Source: Phoma sp. XZ068
Taxonomy: Eukaryota; Ascomycota; Dothideomycetes; Pleosporales; Didymellaceae
NCBI GenBank assembly: GCA_004835665.1
Contig: ML240445.1
Location: 434,001-498,000 of the forward strand
Direction of reading: 5' to 3'
DNA length: 64,000 nucleotides
Of this stretch, positions 33,024 through 44,604 are shown piece after piece; position 1 is the first letter of the stretch; every line of letters starts with the position of its first letter. The notes beneath the pieces were generated by a model that was not told the origin of the DNA, ran no database searches, and was given only the letters and a program-made list of their open reading frames with translations. The position numbers and the translations under genes are program-made.

Positions 33024-35051
33024 TTAAACGTGCACCTGCTTCTTCAGTAACGCCCATGCCTGAACCGCCGTCGCCAGCACGCCCTGGAGAACTCTTTGCA
33101 ACAGTGCTCTAACGTCCTTGACACCCAACCCACTCTTGCGCCAGCGATACACCCCAATAATAGCCAGAGTCGCACTGAGCAGCCGCAGTGCTCTTGTCCG
33201 TCTAATCTTCGCAATACCCTTACTGGTGTATGCGATGTTCCAGTCATTGTACTTGGGGAAAGTACAACGTCGCCAAAAGTCTATCTGCGTGTACGGGTAG
33301 ACCGTCGAATTCCATCCGTCTTTGGTGTAGTACCAGGATGAGCAACCGCTGCGCCAGACTGTGTTCTTGAGAGCTTCTTGCATCTCGTTCGTATACGCAA
33401 CTTCTGCTTCTTTCTTCACATCCACTGTCCTTGCTTCTCCGTTGAGGATGAGCTTAATAAATTTCAAGCTGTAGTTGACCATGTTCTCACTGGCCATGAC
33501 GACTGAAGAGTGCCCAGTCGCCGTGTTGGGACCGAAGATCAGGAACAAGTTAGGGAAGCCATCCATGGCTGTTCCTTGGTAGGCCTGAGCGCCTCCACGC
33601 TCCTCCATGAGTTCTACCAAATCTCTGCCGTCCTTGCCTGCCACTCGAAGAGGATGCAACCATCGAGTAGTGTCGAAGCCATTGGCCAAGACAATAACAT
33701 CAGCAGGAACCTCCCGCTCAGGGTAATCCTCTTCCTTTGCGTTGTTGGGATATGTCGCGCCTGGCCCAAGGATGACGCTGTTCTCCGTCAAGCGCGTCAG
33801 GGGCATGGTTGTGAGCTCGACCTTGGGGTTGTTCAGGCTCTTGAGCCAGCGCTTGTCGAAAATCCTCCTCTTACAGCCGACTCCATAGTCTGGTGTCAGA
33901 ATCTCAAGATACTTCTCAGGTACAGTCTCCTTCACCCAAGCCAGGATCTTCTCCTCATAAAGCTTCCTGTGCTTCTCTGCGTATGGAGTGTTGGGGAAGA
34001 GCTTCAGGAATTCTCCTTCGGCGCCGAGGAAGATGGAGAACCGTAAGAGCTCTTTGAGCCCTGGTATAGCTTTCATAATCTTCGGGCTGTTCTTCTCCCA
34101 CCACTCGTCGCCTCCAGGCGTGCTCACCGCAGGCACGACCCACGGCGGCGATCGCATAAGCTGGGTGATTGATTTGGCATTGTATGGTGCGTATGGCAAC
34201 CGCGGAACAATCTGTGCAGAGCTGCACCCTGTGCCAATGACAACCACATTTTTGTCTTGAACATCGACGCTCTCGTCCCATCTGGCGGAGTGAAAGACCT
34301 CGCCCTTGAACTGGTCAAGGCCAGGAATCTCATCAGGCCAGCCCTTGGGCTCGACAAGGCCGCCAACACAACTGACGACAACCTTTGCCTTGACGATCTC
34401 AGTCTCGGAGTACACGGCGTGTGCCCCTTTCTCTGCTACGACCTTTGCGCGGTCCTTCGACGATAGGTCACCCATGCCCGCGAACAAGCGACGTATTGTG
34501 ACCTCCCACAGCTGCTCATCCTCTAGCCACCTGCACCCCTCGACGTCTGTGTTACATTCAATTTTGTCTGTTATTCTGTATTTCTCGCATACTTCGTGGT
34601 GGTATTTGACAATCTCGTGACCAGGGGGGTGGAACGAGCTCCATTCGGGGTTTTGCGCGAAGGAGAACGAATAGAAGACTGCCGGTACATCACTATTTGA
34701 CGTCAGTCGTTTTCAGTGTTGGTTGCCGAACAGCAGTCAATTGGTCATATGCAAGAGAGGAACATAGAGATCCAGCAGTACTGCTCGGGCCCTTGGTACG
34801 CCTGGTCCTGGAGTTGTCTTTGCTCATGAATGTGTAACTCACCAAGCGACACCAGGATATCTGTTGATCCACCATGTTCCTCCTATGCCCGCCTGTCTTT
34901 CGAAAATGCGGAACTGGTCGAACCCAAGCTGCTGCTTCAGCTGGCAACCCATAGCAATGCCTGAAGCTCCAGCACCGACAATAAGAACAGGATAGTATGT
35001 GTACGCATCGTGCTCGTAGCCGTTGACGCGGCGAATGGTTTCAGAGATCAT
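33024..35051 (-). CDS. Flavin monooxygenase, Baeyer-Villiger type
   Basis: Exon 1 (35051-34843) and exon 2 (34692-33024) across a 150-bp intron (GTGAGT...TAG) give 625 residues. FAD-binding GAGASG at 26-31, GGTWWINRYPGVACD after it, the class fingerprint FKGEVFHSARW (F198, G200, H204, W208; FxGxxxHxxxW) and the NADPH-binding GTGCSS at 223-228 identify a class B flavin monooxygenase. It inserts oxygen next to a ketone, making an ester or lactone, using NADPH. The substrate is unknown. A hydrophobic, basic end (RALRLLSATLAIIGVYRW) may tether it to a membrane. No biosynthetic cluster partner is evident nearby. The ATG at 35051 is the first ATG of the frame. Confidence 0.92.
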
Positions 35052-36042
35052 GTTAAAGGCTTGTTTATGACAGAACAACTCTCAGTAAGGGAGGACGAAT
35101 GCAGCGGGCTTGGCCACGGAGGTGAAAGCACAGATGGTATGTTTCGCGTAGAAGTATATGTGTGTGATGAGAAATGCCCTCCTAGGCCTAAACAATATAG
35201 GACTTTGCAGAGTTGAGACCTTTGCTTAAAGATTGCTGTGAATCAGCGGCTATACGGATTGATGGAGGTTAACTCTAGTGCGGAGAAGCTTGCGGAGGAC
35301 CGCGCCATGGACCTTGTCAGGGTCCATTGAGACGCGTCCCATCAGCATCCATCAGCCTCGGCTGTGTAACCGACTCGAGTTTGTCGCGTCGAAGATCTTC
35401 TGACACAAAGTCCTCCGCCGGATTCCGGAACCTAGGGCCGGGCACTAAATAAGGTTGACATTTGACATGAGCTCGTCGCGAGCTTGTTGAAGAAGGAAGT
35501 TCGGAAGCTATCCGACTGTGACTGTGAGCAGTGAAGCCGTTGCGGGTACTGAAGACCGCTCGAGCGTACTCGGGAGCAGATAGGATGAGCCAGAATGTCT
35601 GCTTGCTCCCACGATGAGCATGTCAGTCAGTGGTTGGTGGCTGCAGGATGGCGGCACATGATCGTTATGTTGTTGCACTAATTCGATGAGCTTGTCCTGC
35701 AGCAAGTGTTGGTTCTCCGTGGATGGTGGATGTTTGTGTTTTCTCCCTGATTGTGATTCCAAGGACAAGGTGTTATAGAAGGCGACATTGTAGTTCTGCT
35801 TCTGAAGGAATAAGGCTGGGCGGCGCGCCTTATGTACAGGCGCGTCATGGATGAGAGCCGCATAGCGCACGGCCAAAAAGTCTAGGTCCGTCGCGCGACT
35901 AAGACAAGCATCAGCAACTGCCAGAACAACAACGCTGATAGCCTTCGCACCCGCACAGTTTTCTGTCAGCCGCCATGCTGCGGGATATTTTGTAGTTTCT
36001 CACCGTTAAAATCTTTGAGCAGGTCATTCTCAGGGTGTCACA
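35052..36042. other. Divergent intergenic region, monooxygenase / TFB4
   Basis: About 990 bp with the promoters of both divergent genes. A 122-codon open frame on the minus strand (35508-35876) lacks an ATG near its start and looks noncoding. Confidence 0.5.
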
Positions 36043-37263
36043 ATGAACAACATTGACGGCTCAGATCGTCATTTGAAGACTGAAGAAGGTCGGATTGTCA
36101 CAGGCAGCCTCTTGTAGTCCTTATACTAACTGTGCATAGCACCACCGCCGTCTCTGCTCGCGATCGTACTAGACACAAATCCTCATGCTTGGGCGCACCT
36201 GTCATCGACGCTATCCCTCTCTGCCGCTTTAGCCAACATCCTCGTCTTCATCAATGCACACCTCGCATCCGGCAATGCAAACGAAGTCGCCGTCATAGCC
36301 TCACACTCGCATAAAACGAGCTTCTTGTATCCGACCAAGACAGCCTCACAACCTAAAGTGAATGGCGCAGCGAACGGTGACATTGATATGAACGGTGGTG
36401 GAGCTGGGAGAGCACACCAAGAGAGCCCCAACAAGTACCGACCCTTTGCCGTTGTAGAGAGCACCATTCTGCAGAACTTCGCGAAGCTGTTGGATGAGAC
36501 AAATGAGAGCCATCTTGCAGCAACACCAACAACGCTTATTGGCGGCGCATTGTCACTTGCACTTGCCTATATCTCCAAGTCAACTATCCTGCACGCGCCT
36601 GTCACCTCCGGCAATGAGAACTCTATGGCTGCCCTCGCGGACGCTGAAAATATTCACGTCGATCGCGTACCCCTCACGTCTCGCATCCTCATCGTCTCTG
36701 TTTCTGGCGATCTTGCTAACCAATACATCCCCGTCATGAACTCGATCTTCGCCGCACAACGAAAGAAGATTCCGATCGACATCCTGAAGCTAGCCGGTGA
36801 TACAGTTCTGTTGCAACAGGCGAGTGACGCAACAGGTGGTGTATATATGAAGCCAGACCGGCCGGAAGGACTGCTACAGTACCTGATGATGGCGTTTTTA
36901 CCAGACGCAACAGCACGCGCAAGTTTGATAATTCCTAGTGCAGGCGGTGTCGACTTCCGCGCAGCTTGCTTCTGTCACAGAAATGTGGTTGACATTGGCT
37001 TTGTCTGCAGCGTGTGCCTGAGTAGTCAGTATTCCTATGTCCTCATGCTGGCTCAATCACTGACTGTAACAGTCTTCTGCAACCCCAACCTGCCAGGCAA
37101 CTTGTGTCTCACTTGCGGGTCTTATCTCTCATTACGCGCTGCTCTGACCAACCCGCCTGCGCTCATTCCCAAGAAGAAGAAAAAGAAGAGGAAGGCAGGG
37201 ACTGACACTGCAACCCCAGGTGGAAGCACGCCCGCAGGGTCAAGTACACCCATGCATCCCTGA
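36043..37263 (+). CDS. TFB4: TFIIH core subunit Tfb4 (p34)
   Basis: Three exons: 36043-36088, 36140-37024, 37073-37263; introns of 51 and 48 bp; 373 residues. The von Willebrand A-like domain starts PPPSLLAIVLDTNPHAWAHL and continues with LANILVFINAHL and RILIVSVSGDLANQYIPVMN; a C-terminal C4 zinc domain follows (CFCHR, CSVC, CNPN, CLTCG), then a Lys-rich tail. Tfb4 binds Ssl1/p44 and holds the core of TFIIH, used in RNA polymerase II initiation and nucleotide excision repair. Intron 2 (GTCAGT...CAG) is 48 bp, in frame and free of stops, and interrupts the zinc domain between the CSVC and CNPN elements. Confidence 0.95.
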
Positions 37264-39308
37264 AGACTCGAAACGAGTCTAGCGTCCAATCATACGCTCA
37301 ACTGAAAGCATTGCTTGCACAACTCCGTTGCTCTTCTCATGGGTCAAACCCTTGGTATCGTAGTACATTCATCTGCGTACTAGCACCCCGAACGGTGTTT
37401 ACAGGCTGTCACTTAGTGCTAATATACACCATGGCACATCCACCCAGAGTGCGGTCGTCCTAACGATACCCACGCAGGAACACATTGTCCTTCTTATGTT
37501 TAAGAAGGCGTAGCGAGATTAATCGAATGTCGAGAAGCAAGGCACCCGAAAATGGCCTCAATCTCGTCCGATGGTCGTATTGGTTCTCGACCTAAGAGTC
37601 ACAACTCGAGCGAAGTGCTCGTTCTAGGCCTGGGTACTACTGAGAACCTGGTTTGCATTGTGAAAAGATCACCAAAACATTTACCTAGATCAATATCATC
37701 TTATAGTCTGGAGAATGTGCCATCTTGGTACTCATTTTGTACGCTGACTTCAATGACCTGCAGTTTAGGGGTCCATTTTTAGGCTGGATCGTTACGCATC
37801 AAGCCAAAGAATGGACGACGCACGTTCAATGCACGTTCAAACAGTCAGCAAGCATATCCGGTCTATCCGGATGCTTCATACTACGGAGATTCAACGCCAC
37901 AACGTTCCAAACATCCGGAGTTAGGGCCGACTGTACGAACGACAGAGCACACGTATAGTTACCGGAAAAAGCAAACACGGCAAGATATCTTCAAGACAAC
38001 AAACAAGCCCCTGAGGGAGCTGCCCAGGTCGTAAGCACGTTTAATTCGACAATGTCGGAGTCTACCCAAAAAGTACACATGCTTCAATGTTTCCAGTGGC
38101 CATGGCCACCGTGCCCGACTCCTGCAGCAGGAACGGTATCCTGGATACCAAGTCAAAGGGATCGAAAGCAGTACGGTCTGTGAGCTCGCCTGTTGCAACT
38201 GCGGTCCGTCCGCGGGATGGCTTCGTGGTTGGATTGGATATTGAGTTTCAAACGGTTCGAGGGTACTGATAAGGGCTCAGTGAAGCCGTCGGCCAGCTTT
38301 TCTCTCGTGAAAACGGTGCCTGCCGTGGAATAGGAATTTCCCAAGCCTCTGGGCAACTCCTGATCTTCAGTCGCGTTGGCGAAGGGTGTCCTAGGCTCAA
38401 ATACTTCTTCCAAACAGAAAAAGGTTGTTTCGTTCGTCGTCCTGAAGAGGCGCGCCCAGAGTCAGGCGGCTCGACCCATGTCCAAGCGAGAATTGGCAAA
38501 GATAAGGGATTCGCCATGCTCATTGGCTAGCTTGACTTGAACATTGTTCTCACCAATACGCTTGTTAGCTCGTGTCTCCATTTGTGTGCGCCCGCAGTAG
38601 CCCATATTCCCGCAATTTTGGACCGTTCATGCTAGAACATGGTCGACCTTTTGCCAGGCCATAGCAAGAGTCGAGTCCGCGTCGCCGCATCCCACGAGCG
38701 CGGTTTAGCGTGCTCGCCCTGCGTGATACCCGCTTCGAAACTTGCCGCACATTGGCTAAGCTCAACTTCACGTATCTGACACCCCACCCAGTGGCTTATG
38801 GCTTCTCCTGGGGTCGATGCTTGAGCTCGCGTCCGAGCTTGCACGGGACGAGGGATGAAAGTGGAATGATAGCAACGGTCCAACGTTTATAGTTTATATG
38901 CGCCCCTCGAGCGTTTTGTTGGAGGTTGCGCTTTGTCGTCAGCATCCTGTCTATACACATATACACGGACTCTTTTCGTTTCTTAATCTGACTGACGCCT
39001 GACAACGACGACGACAACGCCCTTGTGCAAGGACGGGTTTAGAGTATATTTGCTTTGCCTATCTGTGAGGCGCCAAGCGGCACTTTTCTACTCCGAACAT
39101 CCCTGGGCCATTGAGCGATCGGCGACCTTGTACATTTTGTCCTCTACCCACTTCGTTCTCTCCCTTACAACGCCTTTAATCTCTGTACATATTGTTTTAT
39201 ACGCCAAACTACATACCGCTTTACACGCACGGCCAACGTCCGTTCGCTCTACCCCACACGTGCAGTGAACCCGGTTAGAGTCACGACTACGACCAAGGAT
39301 CGGCAAAC
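37264..39308. other. 2-kb intergenic region upstream of ammonium transporter
   Basis: No gene seen. Two GATAAG sites on the plus strand (38268-38273 and 38501-38506) match the HGATAR consensus of AreA/Nit2 nitrogen regulators and lie about 0.8-1.0 kb before the ammonium transporter ATG. The last 300 bp are T- and C-rich, typical of a fungal leader. Confidence 0.5.
38268..38506 (+). promoter_or_regulatory. Candidate AreA-type GATA sites
   Basis: TGATAAG at 38267-38273 and AGATAAG at 38500-38506, 238-bp edge-to-edge span, in the promoter side of an ammonium transporter. GATA factors of the AreA/Nit2 type switch on such transporters when nitrogen is poor. Six-base matches occur by chance, so this is only suggestive. 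Confidence 0.3.
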
Positions 39309-41041
39309 ATGGACCCTGTATCCTCCGGAGCGGACCCTACGACGCCGCTAGAAGCATTTAACAATGCTACTATTGCGACTGGAGGGGACTCGAGGTTGTA
39401 CAACCTCAATGTTTTCTACGATGTGAGTTTGGTCGTGTGAGTCTTGAGCACGTGGGGCTAATGCCGACAGGCGGGCGATATCGCTTGGATGATTACGAGT
39501 ACTGCGCTCGTGCTGCTCATGATCCCGGGAGTTGGGTATGTATCACCACCACGTATTTTCAACTTAGAAAATTAATTTCAAGATAGTTTCTTCTACTCTG
39601 GACTTGCTAGGAGAAAGTCTGCCCTCTCGCTGCTATGGCTGTCCGTCATGGCCACAGCGGTCATTTCATTCCAGTGGTTCTTCTGGGGTTACTCACTGGC
39701 TTTCTCGCACACTGCGGGCAGGTACATTGGTAATTTGGATAACTTTGGTCTGATGAATGTTCTTGCGGCTCCGTCAGTCGGAAGCTCAAGGATCCCGGAT
39801 CTCATGTTTTGCGTGTACCAGGGCATGTTCGCTGCCATCACGTATGTATACCCTTTTCTGACCTCATATTGAGTACACACTAATATTGGGATAGCGTCGC
39901 CCTTGCTGTTGGTGCTGTAGCGGAGCGCGGTCGTATGCTACCTTGCATCATCTACATGTTCATCTGGTCAACGCTTATCTATGACCCCATCGCCTGCTGG
40001 ACGTGGAACTCATCCGGATGGGTCTTTCAAATGGGCGGACTCGATTTTGCCGGTGGCACACCTGTGCATATCGCTTCCGGAACTGCTGCCCTGGCTTACT
40101 CATACATGCTGGGCAAGCGTAGCGGTCACGGAACTCAGGAACTGAACTACCGACCCCACAACGTTACTCACATCGTCATTGGAACAGTTTTCCTTTGGGT
40201 TGGATGGTTCGGTTTTAACGCTGGTTCAGCACTTTCCGCGAACTTGCGTGCGGTTATGGCGGCTTTGTGCACCAACCTTGCTGCATGTGTTGGCGGTATC
40301 ACATGGTGCCTTGTCGATTACCGTCTGGAACGCAAGTGGTCGACAGTTGGATTCTGCTCAGGCGTGATCGCTGGCTTGGTCGCGATCACACCTGGTTCTG
40401 GATACGTACCAGCATGGGCCGCCGTCGTCTTTGGTGCCGTCGGCGGAGTTGCTTGCAACTATGCAACTAAGCTGAAGTACTTCCTTCGCTGCGATGACGC
40501 TCTAGACATCTTCGCTGTCCACGGTGTTGGTGGATTCATTGGCAACATCCTCACTGCGTTCTTTGCTGCGTAAGTTGCCCATCATTGCTCGCTCAATGCT
40601 TGACTAACGACACTCAGTGACTACATTGCTCACCTTGATGGCTACACCGTGATCCCAGGTGGCTGGCTCAACCACCACTGGGTGCAGCTCGGTTACCAGC
40701 TTGCCGATTCTTTCGCTGGTGGCGCATACTCCTTCATCGGTACCTGCCTCATCCTCGGCGCACTCGACTTCCTTGGCAAGTTCCTGCCTGCTCTCCGTTT
40801 GCGCGCTACCGAGGAGGAGGAGGCTCTGGGTATCGATGATGTTGAAATCGGTGAATTCGCATATGACTACGTCGAGCTCACACGTGAGCTGAAGGTGCCT
40901 GATGATGATGTCGACGAGGGCATGTCGATGCACTCGCTGCATCACAATGGTGCGGGTATGGCCATTACCAGCCACCACGAGAAGAACCAACAGTCAGTGG
41001 ACTCTGCGAACCAGCTTGCTGATTGGGCTCATCGCGCATGA
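39309..41041 (+). CDS. Ammonium transporter (Mep/Amt family)
   Basis: Five exons: 39309-39422, 39471-39535, 39587-39841, 39895-40569, 40618-41041; introns of 48, 51, 53 and 48 bp; 510 residues. Family marks: AGDIAWMITSTALVLLMIPG, GVGFFYSGLARRKSALSLL, then DFAGGTPVHIASG with the first pore His (about 203), GWFGFNAGSALSAN, and ALDIFAVHGVGGFIGN with the second pore His (about 354). Eleven membrane segments are expected. It moves ammonium across the plasma membrane. The cytosolic tail has the conserved ELTRELKVPDDDV-type segment that couples the trimer, and two HH pairs near the end. Which Mep paralogue it is cannot be said by eye. Confidence 0.96.
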
Positions 41042-41906
41042 TGATTCAATCTGTGGCTGCGGCTTTGTTTCTGTAGCATTTCGTCCGCTCTATACCACTT
41101 GCTTCTCTCTTTCTAGACTTGTTTTCAGGTGGATGTTTTGAGCAATCTTGTCTCCATGTTGCCTAATATGTGTAACGTAGCATCTGGGTGGATGAATTGA
41201 TTTGTAGGCTCTCTGAATACTCGCAAAAGGGTTTCCGCTATCAGAGGCTGTGCATTCTCTAACGTGACAGGAAAGCCACACCGTCATTGCGTACCTCGAC
41301 GGCACTGTCACGTGCTGCTGTCAGGGGGTTGCCGAACCAATCGGCAGAAGACGTGCATGAATCGAAGCCTGAAAGACGGTGACGACGCTTTGCAGGTCGT
41401 GTGCTTGCGTATGACAAGCCACAGTAGTGGCAGAGCCGAGCTTGCCGCCTGAACAAATCAGACTGTCGAGTTGGTGATGCGCGGAGAAGTTTTATAGGGA
41501 CGGCGCAAGATCTCGGAAGAGAGGACGTCAGAGGAGAAAAGGCTGTGTGGCTGTCGCCGCAGGGTGCCAGGGTCCTTCTGTGTTGCGGGGCTGGCGAGGC
41601 TAGAACAGGGGGAGCAGGTGCCGCTTGAAAAGGAATGGACGACCACGCGACAGGGCCGTGATGTCCCTTCCTGCTCTGTGCAGCACTCCTGTTCTTTACT
41701 CTGCTGCCTTGCGCTTGTTCCAAATCACCCTGCGACCGTATACACGTGTTGTGAGTACACCAATTGGCACCAGTCTTTCTGCCCTCGTCTTCCAGCAGCT
41801 CGATTGTCACATGCTCACGGGACCAATCCCCCACGGACCTACGCATGCTAAATTGCACACCGCAATATCTGCAAACACTTACTGACAACTCTCCTGACAC
41901 AGCACC
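41042..41906. other. Intergenic region, no gene seen
   Basis: 3' flank of the ammonium transporter and promoter side of the ethanolamine kinase gene. Open frames here overlap on both strands and show no domain. Confidence 0.5.
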
Positions 41907-43233
41907 ATGAACAAGCCACAGTCTCCATACGATTCGCTACCGCACATTGCAGAGTACTATGACAACTCGAACTCGCGCAACTCGGCCCTCCACCTCATCC
42001 TCACACTACGGCCCGACTGGCGAGAGACCAAGGACACAATTGAGTTTGTGCGATTCACAGATGGCATCACAAACACACTACTGAAGGCGGTGAACAAGCT
42101 GCCAGGGATGTCAAAGGTAGAGGTGGACGAGGATGCGATTCTCCTGCGCGCCTACGGCAAGGGCACCGATGTGCTCATAGACCGCGAGAGTAAGTCTCCT
42201 GTAGACATTGCAGCCAGAGGCATAGACTCACAGCTCTGTAGAAGAAACTCGGTCACACTGCCTCCTAGCCCGCCATGGCCTCGCACCCCCGCTCTACGCC
42301 CGGTTTGAGAACGGTCTCCTTTACAAATACGTTCCAGGCAGCGTGTGCTCACCGGCTGACCTGCGACGACCAGATGTATGGCGTGGAGTAGCTCAAAGAC
42401 TGGGAGAATGGCATGCCACATTACCAATATCGAGTATCAGCAGCACATGTCCAGCTCCATCTCAACTTGCAATCAACAACAAGCGTGCTTCCTTAGTGGC
42501 TATGGCCCAGCTCACGCCCGGCAAGCCTATTCCAAATGTGTGGACAACTATGCAAAAATGGATCGATGCGCTCCCAACAAGCACCACCGCGCAGACGACA
42601 CGCCGAGAGCAACTTACCACCGAACTCGCCTCCTTGACCAAACTGCTGGGTGACACGCCTGGCGTTGGCGGCTCAAACCCCTTCGTCTTCGCTCACTGCG
42701 ATCTGCTCTCCGGCAACGTGATCATCGAGCCTACACCGTCGTCCGCTTCGAACTCACGTCGTTCTAGTTCCTCCAATGGGTCTGAGGAGCCCGAGACGGC
42801 GGCGGCATCAGTGTCCTTCATCGATTACGAATATTCCACACCAGCACCCGCCGCCTTCGACATTGCAAACCACTTCGCTGAGTGGGGAGGTTTCGACTGC
42901 GACTACAGCGTCTTGCCTACGCGCCACGTGCGCCGTTCTTTCCTCCGCGAGTACCTCCGCAGTACCAGCACACATTTAAACCGAACACACACTGAGGCTG
43001 AGCTTGAAGAGCTGTTCGAGCAAGTCGATAGGTTTCGAGGAGTACCGGGCTTCTACTGGGGCATCTGGGCGCTGATCCAGGCACAGATCTCGCTGATAGA
43101 CTTCGACTACGCAAACTATGCTGAAGTCAGGCTTGGCGAATACTTTGCGTGGAAGCGAGAGATCAGTGGTGAGCGAGAGCGATCGGGAGAAGCGATGCCA
43201 GAGCGAGAACAGGTCTGGGCAAAGAATGAATAG
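41907..43233 (+). CDS. EKI1: Ethanolamine/choline kinase
   Basis: Exon 1 (41907-42189) and exon 2 (42242-43233) across a 52-bp intron (GTAAGT...TAG) give 424 residues. The choline/ethanolamine kinase signatures are present: FTDGITNTLLKAVNK with the nucleotide-binding strand, VLLRAYG-like ILLRAYGKGTDVLIDRE, the Brenner loop FAHCDLLSGNVII (catalytic Asp and Asn) and FIDYEYSTPAPAAFDIANHF. It phosphorylates ethanolamine, and perhaps choline, in the first step of the Kennedy route to phospholipids, in the cytosol. The FDIANHFAEWGGFDCDY segment favours ethanolamine kinase; I call EKI1 with moderate certainty. A Ser-rich insert separates the Brenner and DYE motifs. Confidence 0.9.
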
Positions 43234-44604
43234 AGGGTATGTCCATAGAGAGCTGGATGCATCGGTTATATTGGCGTTGGGGACAAGCGAGTGATTCAAC
43301 ATGTCAGTCAAGGCGCTAGACGTCGTGCATATCGTGCCTACTTCACCAGGAGGATACTTCTTACATCTTACTTCCATAGCATATCTAATAACAATCTTTT
43401 CAACCATAAGTGTCGTTTCTCCCTCTTGTCTTACTCGCTGGAATCCCATTTTGTTAGTAGAACGTACGTTCATCGCAGACCCCAGCGTCCCTCCTTGCCC
43501 CGTAACCTACGCTGAGAGTCCACACACCTATCAAAGCTCTATCCGATAAGCCTACGCATAGGCAATGGCGGCGTCAGCAAATGCAGCACCTAAAAGAACG
43601 GACTTTGCACACGATTAACGTGGGGATTTCTATCTCATAGATCACGTCGCATGTTATAATACAGCCGCAACAAAAACACCACAGTCAGCCCTGAATGAGA
43701 TACGAAAGGAGATCAGTCTCCTACACGCTGAACCAACTACTCCACGTGTCCAATATCATCTTTCGACAAATCCAGTGTTGACCGGCGCAACGCCCAACGA
43801 CAGTCTTAACGACGAGGAACGACCTTCTGTATAGGCTCTGAACAGATACAACACACTCATCTACCTTTTGGGGAGAGTTCAAGAAGGTAAAGGTGAACCT
43901 ATATAATGATCTGTCACGTGCACCATCCACATTTACTATCGATGAAACAGTCAGCTTGTCGGGGGATTTTCGCTCAACGAATAACGCAATCGGCGTTGTA
44001 AACTTTGGGCATACAGTGCAAGCAATGTACTCCCAGTGAGATTGGGCAGCGAGACTGGGTGGTAAATCTGGAAGGCATAGCGAAGATGAACCGCCGAACC
44101 TGCAACGTCCGAACAGGATCCGTTCGCCCGGTAGTGTTGAATCATGAACTTTATAGCAAGGTTGGCTGATAATACCGCAGTTAGACGTCATTGTTGCGGG
44201 TGGGGTATGATGCTATAGGGCGATCTAGAGGTGAACATCTTCAGGGTGGATGTGTTGCAAAAAATTCAGGAGGCCATGGAGAATCGAAAGGCAGTGGAAA
44301 AACGACATACAATAAGAGACCTGGGGAAAGTGTAAAGTGCAGCAAAATGTGGCATTAATTACATGCATCTTGTTTATGCGTATTTCGGAATATGGATATC
44401 AGTCTCCCTCCCCTTCTTCCTCCCCAAACCAAGTCTTCCGAAAAGTCATTAGACGTGTCATAACCATATTATATTACACATCAGAAGATACGTGGATATC
44501 ATCGCACTAAAGCAATCTTGCAACGAAATCGTTGCGAAAAGGCCCAACTTTTTCAATCCCAGTCTTGCCCAAATATCCAACCCAAACGCCGTTTCATTAT
44601 TTGT
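43234..44604. other. Intergenic region, no gene seen
   Basis: 3' flanks of two convergent genes. A 156-codon frame on the minus strand (43721-44191) shows no domain and no splice logic. The segment 44340-44600 is AT-richer and is likely the 3' untranslated region of the transcription factor gene. Confidence 0.5.

Noticed and set aside
33024..35051. Secondary-metabolite cluster around the Baeyer-Villiger enzyme
   Set aside because: Neighbours are an Mpv17 protein and TFIIH subunit; no synthase, transporter or regulator of that kind lies beside it.
35508..35876. 122-codon minus-strand frame upstream of the monooxygenase
   Set aside because: Opens with TTG, no ATG near the start and no recognisable domain.
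38248..38275. tRNA T-loop-like GGTTCGAGG near 38255
   Set aside because: No matching acceptor, D or anticodon arm could be formed around it.
43721..44191. 156-codon minus-strand frame between ethanolamine kinase and the transcription factor
   Set aside because: No domain, no good ATG context; composition like noncoding DNA.
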